This document shows, piece by piece, positions 39,554 through 51,516 of a stretch of DNA of 64,000 bases. A model generated the notes under the pieces. That model was not told the origin of the DNA, searched no databases, and was given only the letters and a program-made list of their open reading frames with translations. Position numbers and translations under genes: made by a program. Origin of the DNA: Isochrysis galbana (taxonomy: Eukaryota > Haptophyta > Isochrysidales > Isochrysidaceae); assembly GCA_018136815.1 (NCBI GenBank), contig CM030931.1, positions 10,303,072-10,367,071 of the forward strand, written 5' to 3'. How positions within the stretch are numbered: the stretch's first letter is position 1; each line of letters opens with the position of its first letter.

Positions 39554-40742
39554 GTCGGGGCATCAGCGCCTCTTGGATCGCATGCGTAGTTGGGTCACAG
39601 TCGTGTGGGACACCCCGGCACATGCATGCCACACTTCCAAGCACTCGCCACGTTCATCTCCATGATTTACTTCCATAACCCGCCACTCGTCTGCAGGCGC
39701 GTGATTCACCGCGCCTTCCGAAGGGCTCGCTGCTTTCTTCCCTTCGCTACCGCCATTCACTAGAATCGCTGATGGCACAGGAAGGCGTCAGCAAGTAAGA
39801 CGGCTTGATGCCCCTTTGGCGGCACCTTGTGGCTGTCATGTTGCCAGAGGAGGAAGCACACCCTGGCGGCAAGTCTTCAGACTATGTCATTGTGACTCGC
39901 AAACGCCTCGATACTACTCTTTGCGCACGGGAGACAAGGGCTCCAACGCTCCCTTACCATGAGGGTGCAAGCCCTATTGCCCTTCGCCCGCCCCCTTGCC
40001 CGCACATCTATCTCTCACACAGCCACGTGGGGTTCTTCGGTAACGTTGGCAGGCTGCACGTATGCGCGTAGAGCTACTCGCATTGAGTACGTAGTGCAAT
40101 TGGTGTGCACAATGATGTCGTCAGCAATAGATACGCGGGGCGTTTGGGCCGTGCGCGGTGGAGAGTTTATTTAATTGCGTTGAAGAGGCGGATATAGGAA
40201 ATAAAGACCAAGAGCCAAGAGCAAGAGAGACAAAGACAGCTATGCAAATGCACACGACCTCTGATGGTAGTGGGGGAGGTGTGGATGGTCGTGCGCTAGG
40301 GGACGAGGTGCTGGCGGGCGTGAGCCGGCGCCCGGCTGCGCCTCTCAATCTCCTCGCGTGTCGCATCTTGCATCTTCCAATACCTATTGTAGCGAAGAGG
40401 ATAGAGGATAGCTCCGACTCTAGTGCGATGATCCGCGCTCAGGAAGTGGAAATCGCGCTACGCCGGGGAGAGCAAGCCAAGAATGATCGGGCAAAGCGGG
40501 CGAGGACGCGTGCGGCTCGGCTGGCTGCGCATGAGGAGCGACCGACGCGGCAACCGCGAGCAAGGATCGGAGAATCGCCGGCGCTCCGCCACGCTCTTAG
40601 TGCCCGCGCGCGTCCGCTTTCGTGGTGGTGTGCGGCGGTTGCGGCGCCGCGGGGACGTAGAGACGTAGAACGGAGCTAGCTAGCATGGCGGCGGTAGTAA
40701 GTCGGTTGTAGGTGGTTGTGTGGGCCTGGGCTTGCTATAGTT
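39554..40742. other. intergenic region, one weak ORF
   Basis: An ORF at 40158-40679 (+, starting MESLFNCVEEAD) could encode 173 aa. It has a basic C-terminal half (RAKRARTRAARLAAHEER) and no known motif. No other feature is recognised. Confidence 0.3.
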
Positions 40743-42060
40743 GGTTCAACTAACTTTATAGTTGGTCGCGGTGGAGCGCGCCGGCGCGCCTTTCCTCACC
40801 TTCGGGCCCCCCGCAAAGGGCGGCCCCCAGTCCCCATGGACCTGTCGCAGTCGAAGCGACCGCGTCCACGGTGTGAGAAAAAGTCCCGCTGGGGGACAAT
40901 AAGAAAAAACTGGGCTCAAGCAGACAAGTCCCCGGCACCCGGGGAGACAGCCGCGAGAGGCGAGGCGGAAGAGGAGAATTCTCTCGGGGGAGGATTAGAG
41001 AGGGTGAGGGCATGGCGAAACAACTGTAATGCAGCGACCGGGAAACATAAGTTCTCTGTCGTTCACCGACAAGTGATTTGACAACTCTACGATAGATAGA
41101 TTTATTTCTCATAAACATATGATTAAATTATGTTACGAATGGTGCCCCCAGCGCCCTTTCAAACATGCCACACACACTAGAAATCAGGCTCTAGACGCGC
41201 ACATATGGACTGCCTGCGCGTCGCCATGCGGCGCGCAGACAGTCCATACACATATCTTACGAAAACACACGCGCACTGCCCCCCCAATTCGACCCCTTCG
41301 AGCCCTGTAGCCAATCTGCTGACCGGCCGCGCCTGCCGAGAGAGACGTCAACTCTGACTTTTCAGCCAGGGAAGCTTGCTGCGAGGCGGGTGTGGGCTAG
41401 GGCGGGGTCAGGTGCTGGGTATGGCACACCCAGGCCAAGGCCGGGCAGGGGGCTCGCGCTGCGCGCGCGCTGCTCGCACCTGGCTTCTGGCGCTCGTCTG
41501 CGCGCTGCGAAGGGGGGGGAGTGCGAGAACGACCTGGAGGCGAGCGCGGCGAGCGTGAAGGGGCACATCGCGGCAGGCAGCGTGGGGGGGGCTCACCTTT
41601 GGTGTTGGCCGCGCTAGTACACCCCTGCACCCTGCACCCCTGTGGCAAGCTGGGCTGCCAGAGAGGAGTGGGGGAAGGGGGGGGGAGGGGAGCGGCGCGC
41701 GGCGGGCCTCCGCGGCCGCTGCAGCGGCTAAGTCCCCGGCACCCGGGGAGATAGCCGCTGGAGCGAGCCCTAATTGTCACCTTTGGTACCAGAATATCAC
41801 ACTGTGCGCCGTCGGAGGCCAAACAGGTGAGTGCGACTCCGGTCGCACCCCGCGGCCCGTGGCCTCGGCCACACCTAACAGAGCAGACATGCTGCCCCCC
41901 CCCCCCCCCATGCTGGGCCATGTGGGGATGCAGTCTGCAGACTCCAGCATACCAGCACCAGCACCAAGCCTGCACTGCCACACCCACACCTTCCATCCTT
42001 CCATGGGCATGCCTTATGGCAAATGGCAAAGGCCCCTCTCACCCTGGCGACGGTCGCGCT
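40743..42060 (+). repeat. dispersed repeat family R1, copies 2 and 3 with an insert
   Basis: 40743-40880 matches the first 140 bp of copy 1 (ACTTTATAGTTGGT hairpin, GGAGCGCGC, GGCCCCC blocks). 41805-42060 matches the second half (GTCGGAGGCC, CAGGTGAGTGCG, GCAGACATGCTG, GGGCATGCCT). Between them, 40926-40954 and 41731-41759 are direct repeats of AGTCCCCGGCACCCGGGGAG followed by A[CT]AGCCGC, so the two halves may be one element with an insertion of about 800 bp. Confidence 0.6.
41202..41254. repeat. 53-bp hairpin
   Basis: ATATGGACTG pairs with CAGTCCATA and the inner CTGCGCG pairs with CGCGCAG around a GC-rich loop. It lies inside the insert between repeat copies 2 and 3. The length suits a small RNA precursor or a short foldback. 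Confidence 0.5.
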
Positions 42061-42950
42061 GCCCCGGCAGCGCGACTCGAGACCAGGTGGCCCTCATGGG
42101 CACAACCCACTGACAACAAAGTCTGACAAAACGCACAACACCCCCCCTGGCAAGGCAAGAAGGCAAGGAGGGAATGACTGCCGGGAGTCAGCAGAGACAG
42201 AGAGACAAACCCCAACCCCGCAAGGCGCAAGGTTCGTACAACACTCTCCTCTCCAACCCCCTGGCCTCGCGACGCTATCCATCATTCCGCCCACGCCTGC
42301 CCCACAGGAGCCGGACTCGGCAGGCGAAGAAAACCAGATGGACTCTGATGCCACATACGACCTGTCGTTCCATCAAGAGGGGCGGCGGGGAGGGGACGGA
42401 GAGAGCTCAGCGGCGGCGGGATGGGACGCCGAGGAGAAGGCACCCCTGCCGGTATTGCGAGGGGGGGAGGGGGGGAGAGAGAGAAGAGGGAAGGCGGAGC
42501 GAGAGCTCACAGTATCACGAGACGGAGAGAGAGAAGGGGGGGGGGGGGGAGAGAAGAGAGAGGGGGTGGGAGGGAAGGGATGTAAGGCGGAGAGAACACA
42601 TTATCATCATGAGACGGAGAGGGGGGGGGTCGTAGAGAGAGAGAGAGAAGAGAGAGGGGGGGGGGAGGGAGGGATAGAAGGCAGAGAGAGCTCTCTATAC
42701 TCTAGGGACTCAACCTCAGCAACGGAGTATATATGTGTTGTTGGGGAGCTGCGGGGGGTGTCAGTGCGTGAGAGCAAGAGGTGCGCCCGCCCCACCCCTC
42801 CGAGAGGAGAGAAAAGAGATCTCTTTATAGAAGAGAAAAGGGAGGAAGAGAGGAGATCGACCTCACTGTAGCAGAGAGAGAGGGAGGGAGCGAGGGAAAC
42901 ACGGAGGAACCGAGAGAGACAAACAAAAGGGGGAAGAGAGAGAGGGCGGG

Positions 42951-42988
<38 letters not shown>

Positions 42989-43240
42989 AGGGAGGGAGAG
43001 AGAGAGATTTAGAGAGAGAGAGAGAGGGGGGGGGGAGAGAAATGGGGGGGGGGGGGGGGGGGGGGAGCGCCGAGCGTTGGCCTATATCCTCGCCCCCCCC
43101 CCCCCTCCCCCTCGCCCCTTCCGCTCCCTCCTCCCCCCCTCCGTTCTGCCCCTCTCCCCTCCCCCTCTCTCCCCCCCTCTCCCCCTTCTCCCCTTCCACC
43201 CCTTCCCCACCCTCTCGCTTCCCGGCCGTCGCTGCGTCGG
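42061..43240. repeat. purine-rich microsatellite region then C/T leader
   Basis: 42460-43065 is dominated by GA and G runs, including (GA)n at 42954-42990. 43090-43225 switches to C/T-rich. Frames here are open only because of the repeats. A short stretch with TCTCTATACTCTAGGGACTC at 42692-42711 recalls the CTAG motifs upstream of other genes. Confidence 0.7.
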
Positions 43241-43279
43241 AGTGTGGATCGCAGAGGGCAGTGGAGTCCACCCCGACCA

Positions 43280-45493
43280 ATGCCGGCGTTGCTCACCGCT
43301 GGCCCATCCTCGCCCATCCACAAGACATCGCGTCTCCCGCTGCTCAACGTCGCGAGCCGCAGCGCTGAGCCGGGCTCCACCTCACCGGGTGCGATGGCGG
43401 CGCTGCGGCTCACTTCGCCGTTGGGCAAGCGGCTCTCACCCATTGGCATGCGCCGTCGCGGCGGCTCCTCACTCGCCTCCGTCCGGCTCGCCGCCAAGGC
43501 CGCTGCCACAGCTGGCGCACCCACTGGACCAGCTTTTTCGGACCAGGCACTCAGACTGCCATCCCCCTTCCAGATGGCGCCGTCGCTTGCCGCAAAGCGG
43601 GAGCGGGCGCGATCGCGTTGGCCAAGCCAGCGCGCCCTCGAGCAGACTGGGGAAGAGGCTGACCAGGGCAGTGGGCATGAGCCGCGTGAGACAATGTTGC
43701 GCAAATCGTCGCGCGTGCGCCGCTCGTTTGAGGAGGTACACACGGAAAGCCACGAGCTGCTCATCGTTCACGATGCTCCACCCACCGAGTTCAAGCAGAC
43801 CACGGGATCTCGTACCGGACCCGTCCGTCCACTAAAGCTGCCGCCGCCACCGGCGACTCTGTCGGCGCAGCCAAGCATGTCATCTATCTCTAGCGACAGT
43901 ATGAGTGCGATGGACGAGAACTCGCCCGTCGAGGAGCACAGCAGCAGCACAGGTTGGGGCTTAGCGCGCCGGGTCCTGGCGCGCCCGACATCGCTACCGC
44001 TGCCGGAGAAGCGCTTGTCATATCAACCCCCATTCATTGACGCCACAATGGCGCGCGGCACCGTGAGCGAGCCAGTATCGCGACGAGCCTCACCGCCACG
44101 GATGCCTATTCATAGAAGCCTCCCCCGAGCGGCGTCTCACTCGCGGATCCCGCGTCCGCGACCGGTCGGCGCCCGAACACCCGTGCACCCAGACGACACC
44201 GCGGGGCCAATGCCTCAGGTCGGCTCCAACTCCATCGCCACTCGTCGTCGCTTGTACGGCGAGGAGACACGCCTAGAACAGCCCCCCACGCTGCTTGCAC
44301 CACGACGCGAGGTGCACAGCAATCGCGGGTTGCCCGACACCCAGCGGCCGCTTCCTAAGCCACCAGGTCACCTAGCGCCAATGCCTCGACAGGCGGTGCC
44401 CGGGCGCCCAATGGAGATCGCCATGGACATGACTCAATTCGACGACTGTGCGACGCCTGACGGGCCAGTGTATCGCTCAGCCCGCTCCACGGCGCACCCC
44501 TCCACAGTGTCCTCTCGCGCGACCAGCCCGCTTCGTGCGTCTGAAGCAGCCTCACGGGGTACGTCACCTATTCGCGAGCTCGGCTTTGACTCGGACCGAC
44601 ACGTGGGCAGCCCCATCTGTGAGCCTCGCCCACGCGTTCAGACCGTTTCCATCTCGACGCAAACCATCGGCGCTGCGTCTGCCGGCGAATCCACGCAGAC
44701 GCCGCTTTGCCTCGCCCCTGTGCCGTCGCGTGTGGCTTCCCCCGATATCGACGTCATGGACGTGTCGCATCCACAGCTGATGGCCGTGTCGACCAACACC
44801 AAGGTCGCCTCCAAGCCCATCAAGGGCTTAAGCCCAGTTACGCGCCATCGTTCGCAGAAGCCCTCACCGCGTCTGCGGCAGCGCCACCAGGCAGCTCAAC
44901 ATCATGCTGCTCAAGAGCGGCCTCGTTCATCCGGCGCTGCGCCATCACATTCTACGGGGGAGGCGCTGGCGCCGATGGTGGGCTCCAAGCTGTCAGACAC
45001 TGCGTCCTCGATGATCGAATTGCTCCGTGTTGACCTCGAAAAGCCAGGCGCCGTCGACACGGCCGAGGCAGCGGCCGCCAAAGGCTTGAGCTTGCTGACC
45101 GAGCTACGCGCATTTGCCCGCACTCTCGTCCCAAAGGACGACCCTTGGGCACCAGGAGAAGGCGCAATGCTGTGCCGCGTGTGGCAACAGCTCCGCCCGA
45201 GTGGAACAACTGGGAATTGCGCGCGCCTACGACATAGTCTCACCGGTGCGCCTGCGTCCGTCGACATTGCTGCAATCGCGCGAGGCGATCCTGGACGTGT
45301 CGTTCAGCTAAGGGAGGCTGCTGACTCGCTTTGCGGACTCTTACGCCTCTCCCTGTGCGACGCGGCTGACCTGGAACTTGCGCAGTCGGTACTGGTGGAC
45401 GCCGGTGCTTTCTTTGACGCGCTCCGGCATCATGCTGCAACGTCAAGCACACCGTTGCCTGACGCCTGGCGCAGCCTAGCGAATCCGTCATGA
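43280..45493 (+). CDS. disordered Ser/Pro/Arg-rich protein with TQT motifs and a helical C-terminus
   Basis: The ATG at 43280 closely follows a C/T tract and gives a 737-aa intronless ORF. Residues 1-560 are disordered and rich in Ser, Pro and Arg with SP and SPxR sites (RASPPR, ATSPLR, GTSPIR). Two sites, SISTQTIG and GESTQTPL, match the TQT core bound by dynein light chain LC8, and VSTNTK nearby is similar. The last 170 residues are ordered and helical (MIELLRVDLEKPGA, GLSLLTELRAFARTL, LCGLLRLSLCDAADLELAQ). No enzyme motif is present. The inferred role is a phospho-regulated cytoskeletal or scaffolding protein; LC8 binding is a prediction from motifs only. Confidence 0.6.
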   Translation: MPALLTAGPSSPIHKTSRLPLLNVASRSAEPGSTSPGAMAALRLTSPLGKRLSPIGMRRRGGSSLASVRLAAKAAATAGAPTGPAFSDQALRLPSPFQMAPSLAAKRERARSRWPSQRALEQTGEEADQGSGHEPRETMLRKSSRVRRSFEEVHTESHELLIVHDAPPTEFKQTTGSRTGPVRPLKLPPPPATLSAQPSMSSISSDSMSAMDENSPVEEHSSSTGWGLARRVLARPTSLPLPEKRLSYQPPFIDATMARGTVSEPVSRRASPPRMPIHRSLPRAASHSRIPRPRPVGARTPVHPDDTAGPMPQVGSNSIATRRRLYGEETRLEQPPTLLAPRREVHSNRGLPDTQRPLPKPPGHLAPMPRQAVPGRPMEIAMDMTQFDDCATPDGPVYRSARSTAHPSTVSSRATSPLRASEAASRGTSPIRELGFDSDRHVGSPICEPRPRVQTVSISTQTIGAASAGESTQTPLCLAPVPSRVASPDIDVMDVSHPQLMAVSTNTKVASKPIKGLSPVTRHRSQKPSPRLRQRHQAAQHHAAQERPRSSGAAPSHSTGEALAPMVGSKLSDTASSMIELLRVDLEKPGAVDTAEAAAAKGLSLLTELRAFARTLVPKDDPWAPGEGAMLCRVWQQLRPSGTTGNCARLRHSLTGAPASVDIAAIARGDPGRVVQLREAADSLCGLLRLSLCDAADLELAQSVLVDAGAFFDALRHHAATSSTPLPDAWRSLANPS

Positions 45494-47160
45494 GTTCCAA
45501 TGTTCTCATTGCCCACTTCAACACAGTCTCCATGAGTAAACCGTCATCCTCTGTCCGACGACGGAGTCGATGTAGTCGAATATTATTGCGTCGAGATCTG
45601 CACATTACGGCCGGCCATAATGCTGAGCCATTCTCATACCCATCTCGGCCTATCGTTTGTGGTCAAGGACGCTTCCGTCTCTTGAGCACCCAGTGCGTGC
45701 AAGCCACGCCACACAGACTGGCTTTTTAACCTTAGTGAGTTAAAACCCAAGTTTGTGAGCGCGCGAGCGGATGCGCCTTCCTCCGGCGGCTTCTGAGGCT
45801 AGTAGCCACAGATCAAGCGGTACAAGGCAGCTCCGGCTATAACAATGTTGGTATTGTTGTTGTTGACGCGCTGATTTTGCTTTTGTCCTAGCTACGACGT
45901 GCCAATGGCAGGTTGGTCGCGCATCCCTGCTGTCGTCACGCCTGATCGCGAGCCACGACCACCTCATCCCTGCCGACGCTTATTAGCATGACACCGTTCT
46001 GCATCCCTATGGTCACGAGTACTTGTCATTGTTCCTGGTTTCCCCTGGCGCCTAGGGATCCCCGCCTGGTGGGTCTGCTCCCTACATGTACGTACCCACA
46101 TCTACATCTAGATGCCGATCGGCTCGAAAACTATTGTTGTAGTTTGAGCGATGGAGCGTGCGCCGACCGCTGCCCCCTCTCATCCCACCGCAACCACGAT
46201 CCGCCCTAGCGCAGGCCATGGTGCAAGCCTCAGTCCTCAGTGGCACCAACACAGCCCTCCTCTCACTCACCCTCGCCTCTCGCCACTTGCTCGATGTCGC
46301 TCTCGCCGCCGTCCTCGCCCTCGCCCAAGCCCGCCTTCCTCTGCTGACGGGCTTAAGCCCGTCAGCACCTCCGAAGTCGTCTCCCTCGCCGCGCCTGCCG
46401 CCAGCCTTGCTCCTTCCTCATTGCCCTCAGGCCCTATGGGCCATCCCAATTCGTCACTTTGTCGTTTGTCGAGTACGTCGGGTGTTATTTGGCTGCTTGC
46501 TGACTCCGAATAGTGAATCCTGCCCCCCCATACACTTAGTTAGGGGAGAGCACTTGCGGAGAAGGGGGTGGGTGGAGCGAGAGCTCCGCCCACCGAAAAA
46601 TAGGCTAAGTACCGCACCTGGTTCAAAAGATGAAAATCAGCGGGACTGAGGCCGACTAGGCCGGCCCGGTAGGCGTAGCAGGCTGGGGGGGAACGGATCA
46701 CCGGGGGGGGGGGGGGGGGGGCGGGACACCGGACCATATCTAAGCGCTTCACCCCAATCCCCCTAGTAGTACACGGGGGGAGCGGCCTACTGGCGCGCGG
46801 GGGCGGAGAAGGGCCGGAGGAGTTGGGGTGTGGCGTGTAGAAAGTTTGCTGCGTCAAAGTAGTGGATCCTTAGCCGCGTGTGCAGTGTTAATATTATACA
46901 GTTTTTCAAATCCTTCCGCCCCCCTCGCGCGGACTCTGCAGTGGGACAGTTAGCCAAGCGGGCAGACACAAACAGCCAGCCCGCCCCCCTAGCCCTACCA
47001 CACCGGGCCCCTATGTAGAGCACGAGGGGAGAGGGTGCGAGGGCGAGAGGAGGGAGAGGGGCCAAAGTAGAACCGCATGGCTGCGCGCGCGGTGAGATCA
47101 TCAGGAGGTTTTGTATAGGTCCCTTCACCCTGCCACGATCGGCTACGCGCCGTGCCAGTC
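45494..47160. other. intergenic region, repeats
   Basis: An ORF from 46151 (+, MERAPTAAPS) is Ser/Pro-rich and not convincing. A G-run lies at 46705-46725. 46830-46890 and 47000-47117 carry diverged copies of the repeat seen at 37308-37440. Confidence 0.4.
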
Positions 47161-47169
47161 AGCCTTTCG

Positions 47170-47357
47170 CGTGGCGTGTCTGAGATGACACTCATTACCG
47201 TCCGAGGTGACGCATCAAATCGACCGCCACTTGCAGTACCCCTTCACTGACGGCGGAATACGCCCGGTGTATCTTCGGAGATGAACATCGTTCAATACTC
47301 CTTCCCTGACAGCAGAATACGCCTGGCGTGTCTTCCTCGGTGATGACACATCGATCA
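47170..47357. repeat. two tandem partial copies of the oxidoreductase 3' end
   Basis: Two units of about 75 bp contain CCTTC[AC]CTGAC[GA]GC[GA]GAATACGCC. They resemble CCCTTCACCGACGGTAGGATATG inside the neighbouring gene (47403-47425), which encodes its conserved C-terminal motif. They lie directly downstream of that gene and are not open. Confidence 0.55.
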
Positions 47358-48965
47358 CTAATTCATCCGTGCCCAGCGGCTGCGGACAAAGCCAAGAGCT
47401 GCTTGCATTACCCCTTCACCGACGGTAGGATATGCATGAACAAGACGGGCTAGAGCTTCGACACTAAGTTTCCCCTGCATCGCCAGTGTGACCTCATTGA
47501 CCATCTCCCCAGCTCGTGTTGCGAAGATGGTGGCACCCAAAATGGTGCCATCTTCTTCGGTTAAGATGGAGACGATTCCTCCCTCGGCAGAATCCCCATC
47601 GAGAATAACTCGATCATTGTGCGCAAGATCGCTTTCGTGGAAGCGGACTTCCTTGCCGGATTCCGCAACATCCTTCTCGTCCATACCAACCAACGCCAAT
47701 TCTGGCTCTGTGTAAATGCAGCGTGGTACATGGTGGTAATTAAGGCTCCACGAGTCTCCAAAGAGGGCATTCTGCACGGCGACCTTTGCCATTTCACCAG
47801 ACATGTGAGTCAAGCGGGGCGCCCCAGCTACGCAGTCACCGACCGCGTACACATTCGGGTTTGTAGTCGTGAGAAGCGAGTTGACAGTAATGCCCGTCTC
47901 ATTGCTGTACGCAATACCAGCGTTCTCTAGGCCAACATCTTCGACGTTGGGCGCCCGCCCGACGGCTACGAGTAGAGCATCGCACTCTATGCGAGATTCA
48001 ATCTTTGTAAGAGCTTCGCCATGCGTGTACTCTACATGTATGATGGGAAAGCCGTCCGCACCGCCTTGCTTCGTCAAGAATACTTCTTTCGCGGTGGCAT
48101 GGAAGATGAATTTGACGCCGTCCCGCTCTAGAGCGGCTTGCAGTGCCGCCGATGCGCGCTCAGAAGAGCGCGGAAGGAGTCGAGACGAGCGGGATATCAC
48201 AATGACTTTGGACCCAAAAACTGCAAAGCACTGCGCCATTTCTAGTCCTACGGCACCACTGCCCAGCACCACCATTCGTGGTGGCAACGAAGTCAGGTTG
48301 AAAATGGTTTCATTGGTGAGGTATGGGATTCGGTCCAATCCTTCGAGAGGCGGCACTGCAGCCCGTCCACCTGTTGCGATGATGGCCTTTTTGAAACAGA
48401 GCTCCGTACCATTCACCTTCACCTTGTTATGAGACACAAATCGCCCACGGCCTTGGAACACGTGGGCTCCAGTAGCCGCAGTGCTCTCGTGCGAATCAGC
48501 AGGTGCGATATCGGCCCGAAGCCTGCGCATACGCTCCATCACAGCAGCGAAGTCGATCTCAATCTTTGCATCAGTGCCCCCTGGGAACCTTACTCCAAAG
48601 TCTGCTGCGCGGCGCACCTCGCGGAGTGCACGCGCGGAGCGCAAGAGTGCTTTGGATGGCACACAACCGACATTGAGGCAGTCACCGCCCGCAAGATGCT
48701 CCGAGATGAAGGCGACGCTGGCGCCTCGCCGCGCTGACTGTTTGGCGCTTACCAGCCCCCCGGCTCCCGCCCCAAGCACCAACAGGTCATACTGCTCGAG
48801 TGGCGGCGGGTCGGACCAGCTGAAAGGGCGCACCAGGTCGAGTAGCCGCTGATTGTGCTGGTCAAGCGGCCAGACGCCCAGTCGTCGCGCTGTCGCCTCT
48901 CGCGGCTCCTCGTCTGGTTCACTTGCGCTCGATCCCCAGCCGCGCTTCCGGCCTGTTGCCGCCAT
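47358..48965 (-). CDS. pyridine nucleotide-disulfide oxidoreductase, mercuric-reductase/lipoamide-dehydrogenase type
   Basis: The ORF is intact and intronless, 535 aa from the ATG at 48965. YDLLVLGAGAGGLVSAK is the FAD-binding Rossmann fold (residues about 60-75). GGDCLNVGCVPSKALL carries the redox-active CxxxxC disulfide. MVVLGSGAVGLEMAQ is the NAD(P)H-binding fold. NVYAVGDCV binds FAD again. The C-terminal dimerisation domain includes VHAYPTVGEG, which lines up with the catalytic His-Glu region but has Tyr where lipoamide dehydrogenases have His next to Pro. No second Cys pair typical of MerA ends the protein. The substrate is therefore open; a class I flavoprotein reductase is certain. The first 55 residues are extra and may be a targeting sequence. 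The sense strand upstream is C/T-rich. Confidence 0.85.
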   Translation of the reverse strand: MAATGRKRGWGSSASEPDEEPREATARRLGVWPLDQHNQRLLDLVRPFSWSDPPPLEQYDLLVLGAGAGGLVSAKQSARRGASVAFISEHLAGGDCLNVGCVPSKALLRSARALREVRRAADFGVRFPGGTDAKIEIDFAAVMERMRRLRADIAPADSHESTAATGAHVFQGRGRFVSHNKVKVNGTELCFKKAIIATGGRAAVPPLEGLDRIPYLTNETIFNLTSLPPRMVVLGSGAVGLEMAQCFAVFGSKVIVISRSSRLLPRSSERASAALQAALERDGVKFIFHATAKEVFLTKQGGADGFPIIHVEYTHGEALTKIESRIECDALLVAVGRAPNVEDVGLENAGIAYSNETGITVNSLLTTTNPNVYAVGDCVAGAPRLTHMSGEMAKVAVQNALFGDSWSLNYHHVPRCIYTEPELALVGMDEKDVAESGKEVRFHESDLAHNDRVILDGDSAEGGIVSILTEEDGTILGATIFATRAGEMVNEVTLAMQGKLSVEALARLVHAYPTVGEGVMQAALGFVRSRWARMN

Positions 48966-50572
<1,607 letters not shown>

Positions 50573-51516
50573 ATGCTCTCCGCCAAGCAGCTCTTGCTCG
50601 TGCTCGCGCTCTCGTCGGCCTCGGCGCTCGTGCTGCCGGTCGCGCCGGCTCGGAGCGCGCTTTACCCGGCCGCTCGTGCCCCGTGTGCCCTGATGACCGA
50701 GGAGTCGCTTGTGGAGGGCGCCATGATGGGCAAGCGCCAGAAGGCGCTATCGCTTCTCCGCCGCCCGATTCAAGCTCTCTCCCGGCCCGTACGCTCCATC
50801 GGCAACTCCCGCATCGTGAAGGGTTTCACCGGCGCGGCTTTCGTTGCCGCCGCCTCGCTCTGCGTGCGCTCCTCCGAGCCAGTTCATGCTGCTGTCGCCT
50901 CGGCTCCGCCGACAAAATCTGTGGACTCTAAGAAGGCTGGCACGGCGATGAGCTTCTTGATGATCGGCGGCGCTTGCGGGTTCACCATCTACCAATGTGC
51001 GAAGGACCAAAAGGAGGAGGATGAGCGCATTGCGGCTGAGAACAAGCGCCTTGAGCAGTTGCAGAGTGACTTCCAGGTGACGATGCATCATCCACTGCCC
51101 AATCCATCCCCACGCTCTACTCTGACAGGAGCACTCTTCCTCCCCACCCCTCTACCATCTCTCCTGCTCTCTGCCTGGTGCACACTCCGCTTTGCTCTTA
51201 CGCTGTTCTGTTGACGGTGCAGGTTGACAAGTCCGTCTTCAAGGATGAGGACGTGATGGCCTCCCTCCGCAAGCGCATGGCAGAGAAGAAAGACGGCGGT
51301 GAGGATGGTGATGGGTCCGATGACGATAAACCGGGCAACGGAGGCGATGGCGGTGCGCCCCCGAGGCCTCCCGCCCCCAGCGGTGGAGGGTCGTCGGCCG
51401 TTCTTGAGCCGCCCTCAGAGGAGCCCAGTGCTCCCGCTGATAGTCCGGCTGTCGGAAGCGCGGCAGATGTGGAGCGTCTCCAGCGCATGTTTAACCTTGG
51501 CAATGACGACAAGTAG
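50573..51516 (+). CDS. plastid-type membrane protein, two exons
   Basis: Exons 50573-51076 and 51223-51516, joined in phase 0 across a 146-nt GT-AG intron, give 265 aa. The N-terminus is a signal peptide (LLLVLALSSASALVLP) followed by an Arg/Ala/Pro-rich transit-like stretch. Next comes a possible second signal or helix (GFTGAAFVAAASLCV) with an AVASA-type cleavage site, suggesting thylakoid or lumen sorting. One membrane helix lies near 130-145 (MSFLMIGGACGFTIYQCA), followed by a charged helix (EEDERIAAENKRLEQLQ). The C-terminus is acidic and Gly/Pro-rich and ends in VERLQRMFNLGNDDK. I do not recognise the family. The location in a secondary plastid is a good inference from the N-terminus. 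Confidence 0.65.
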
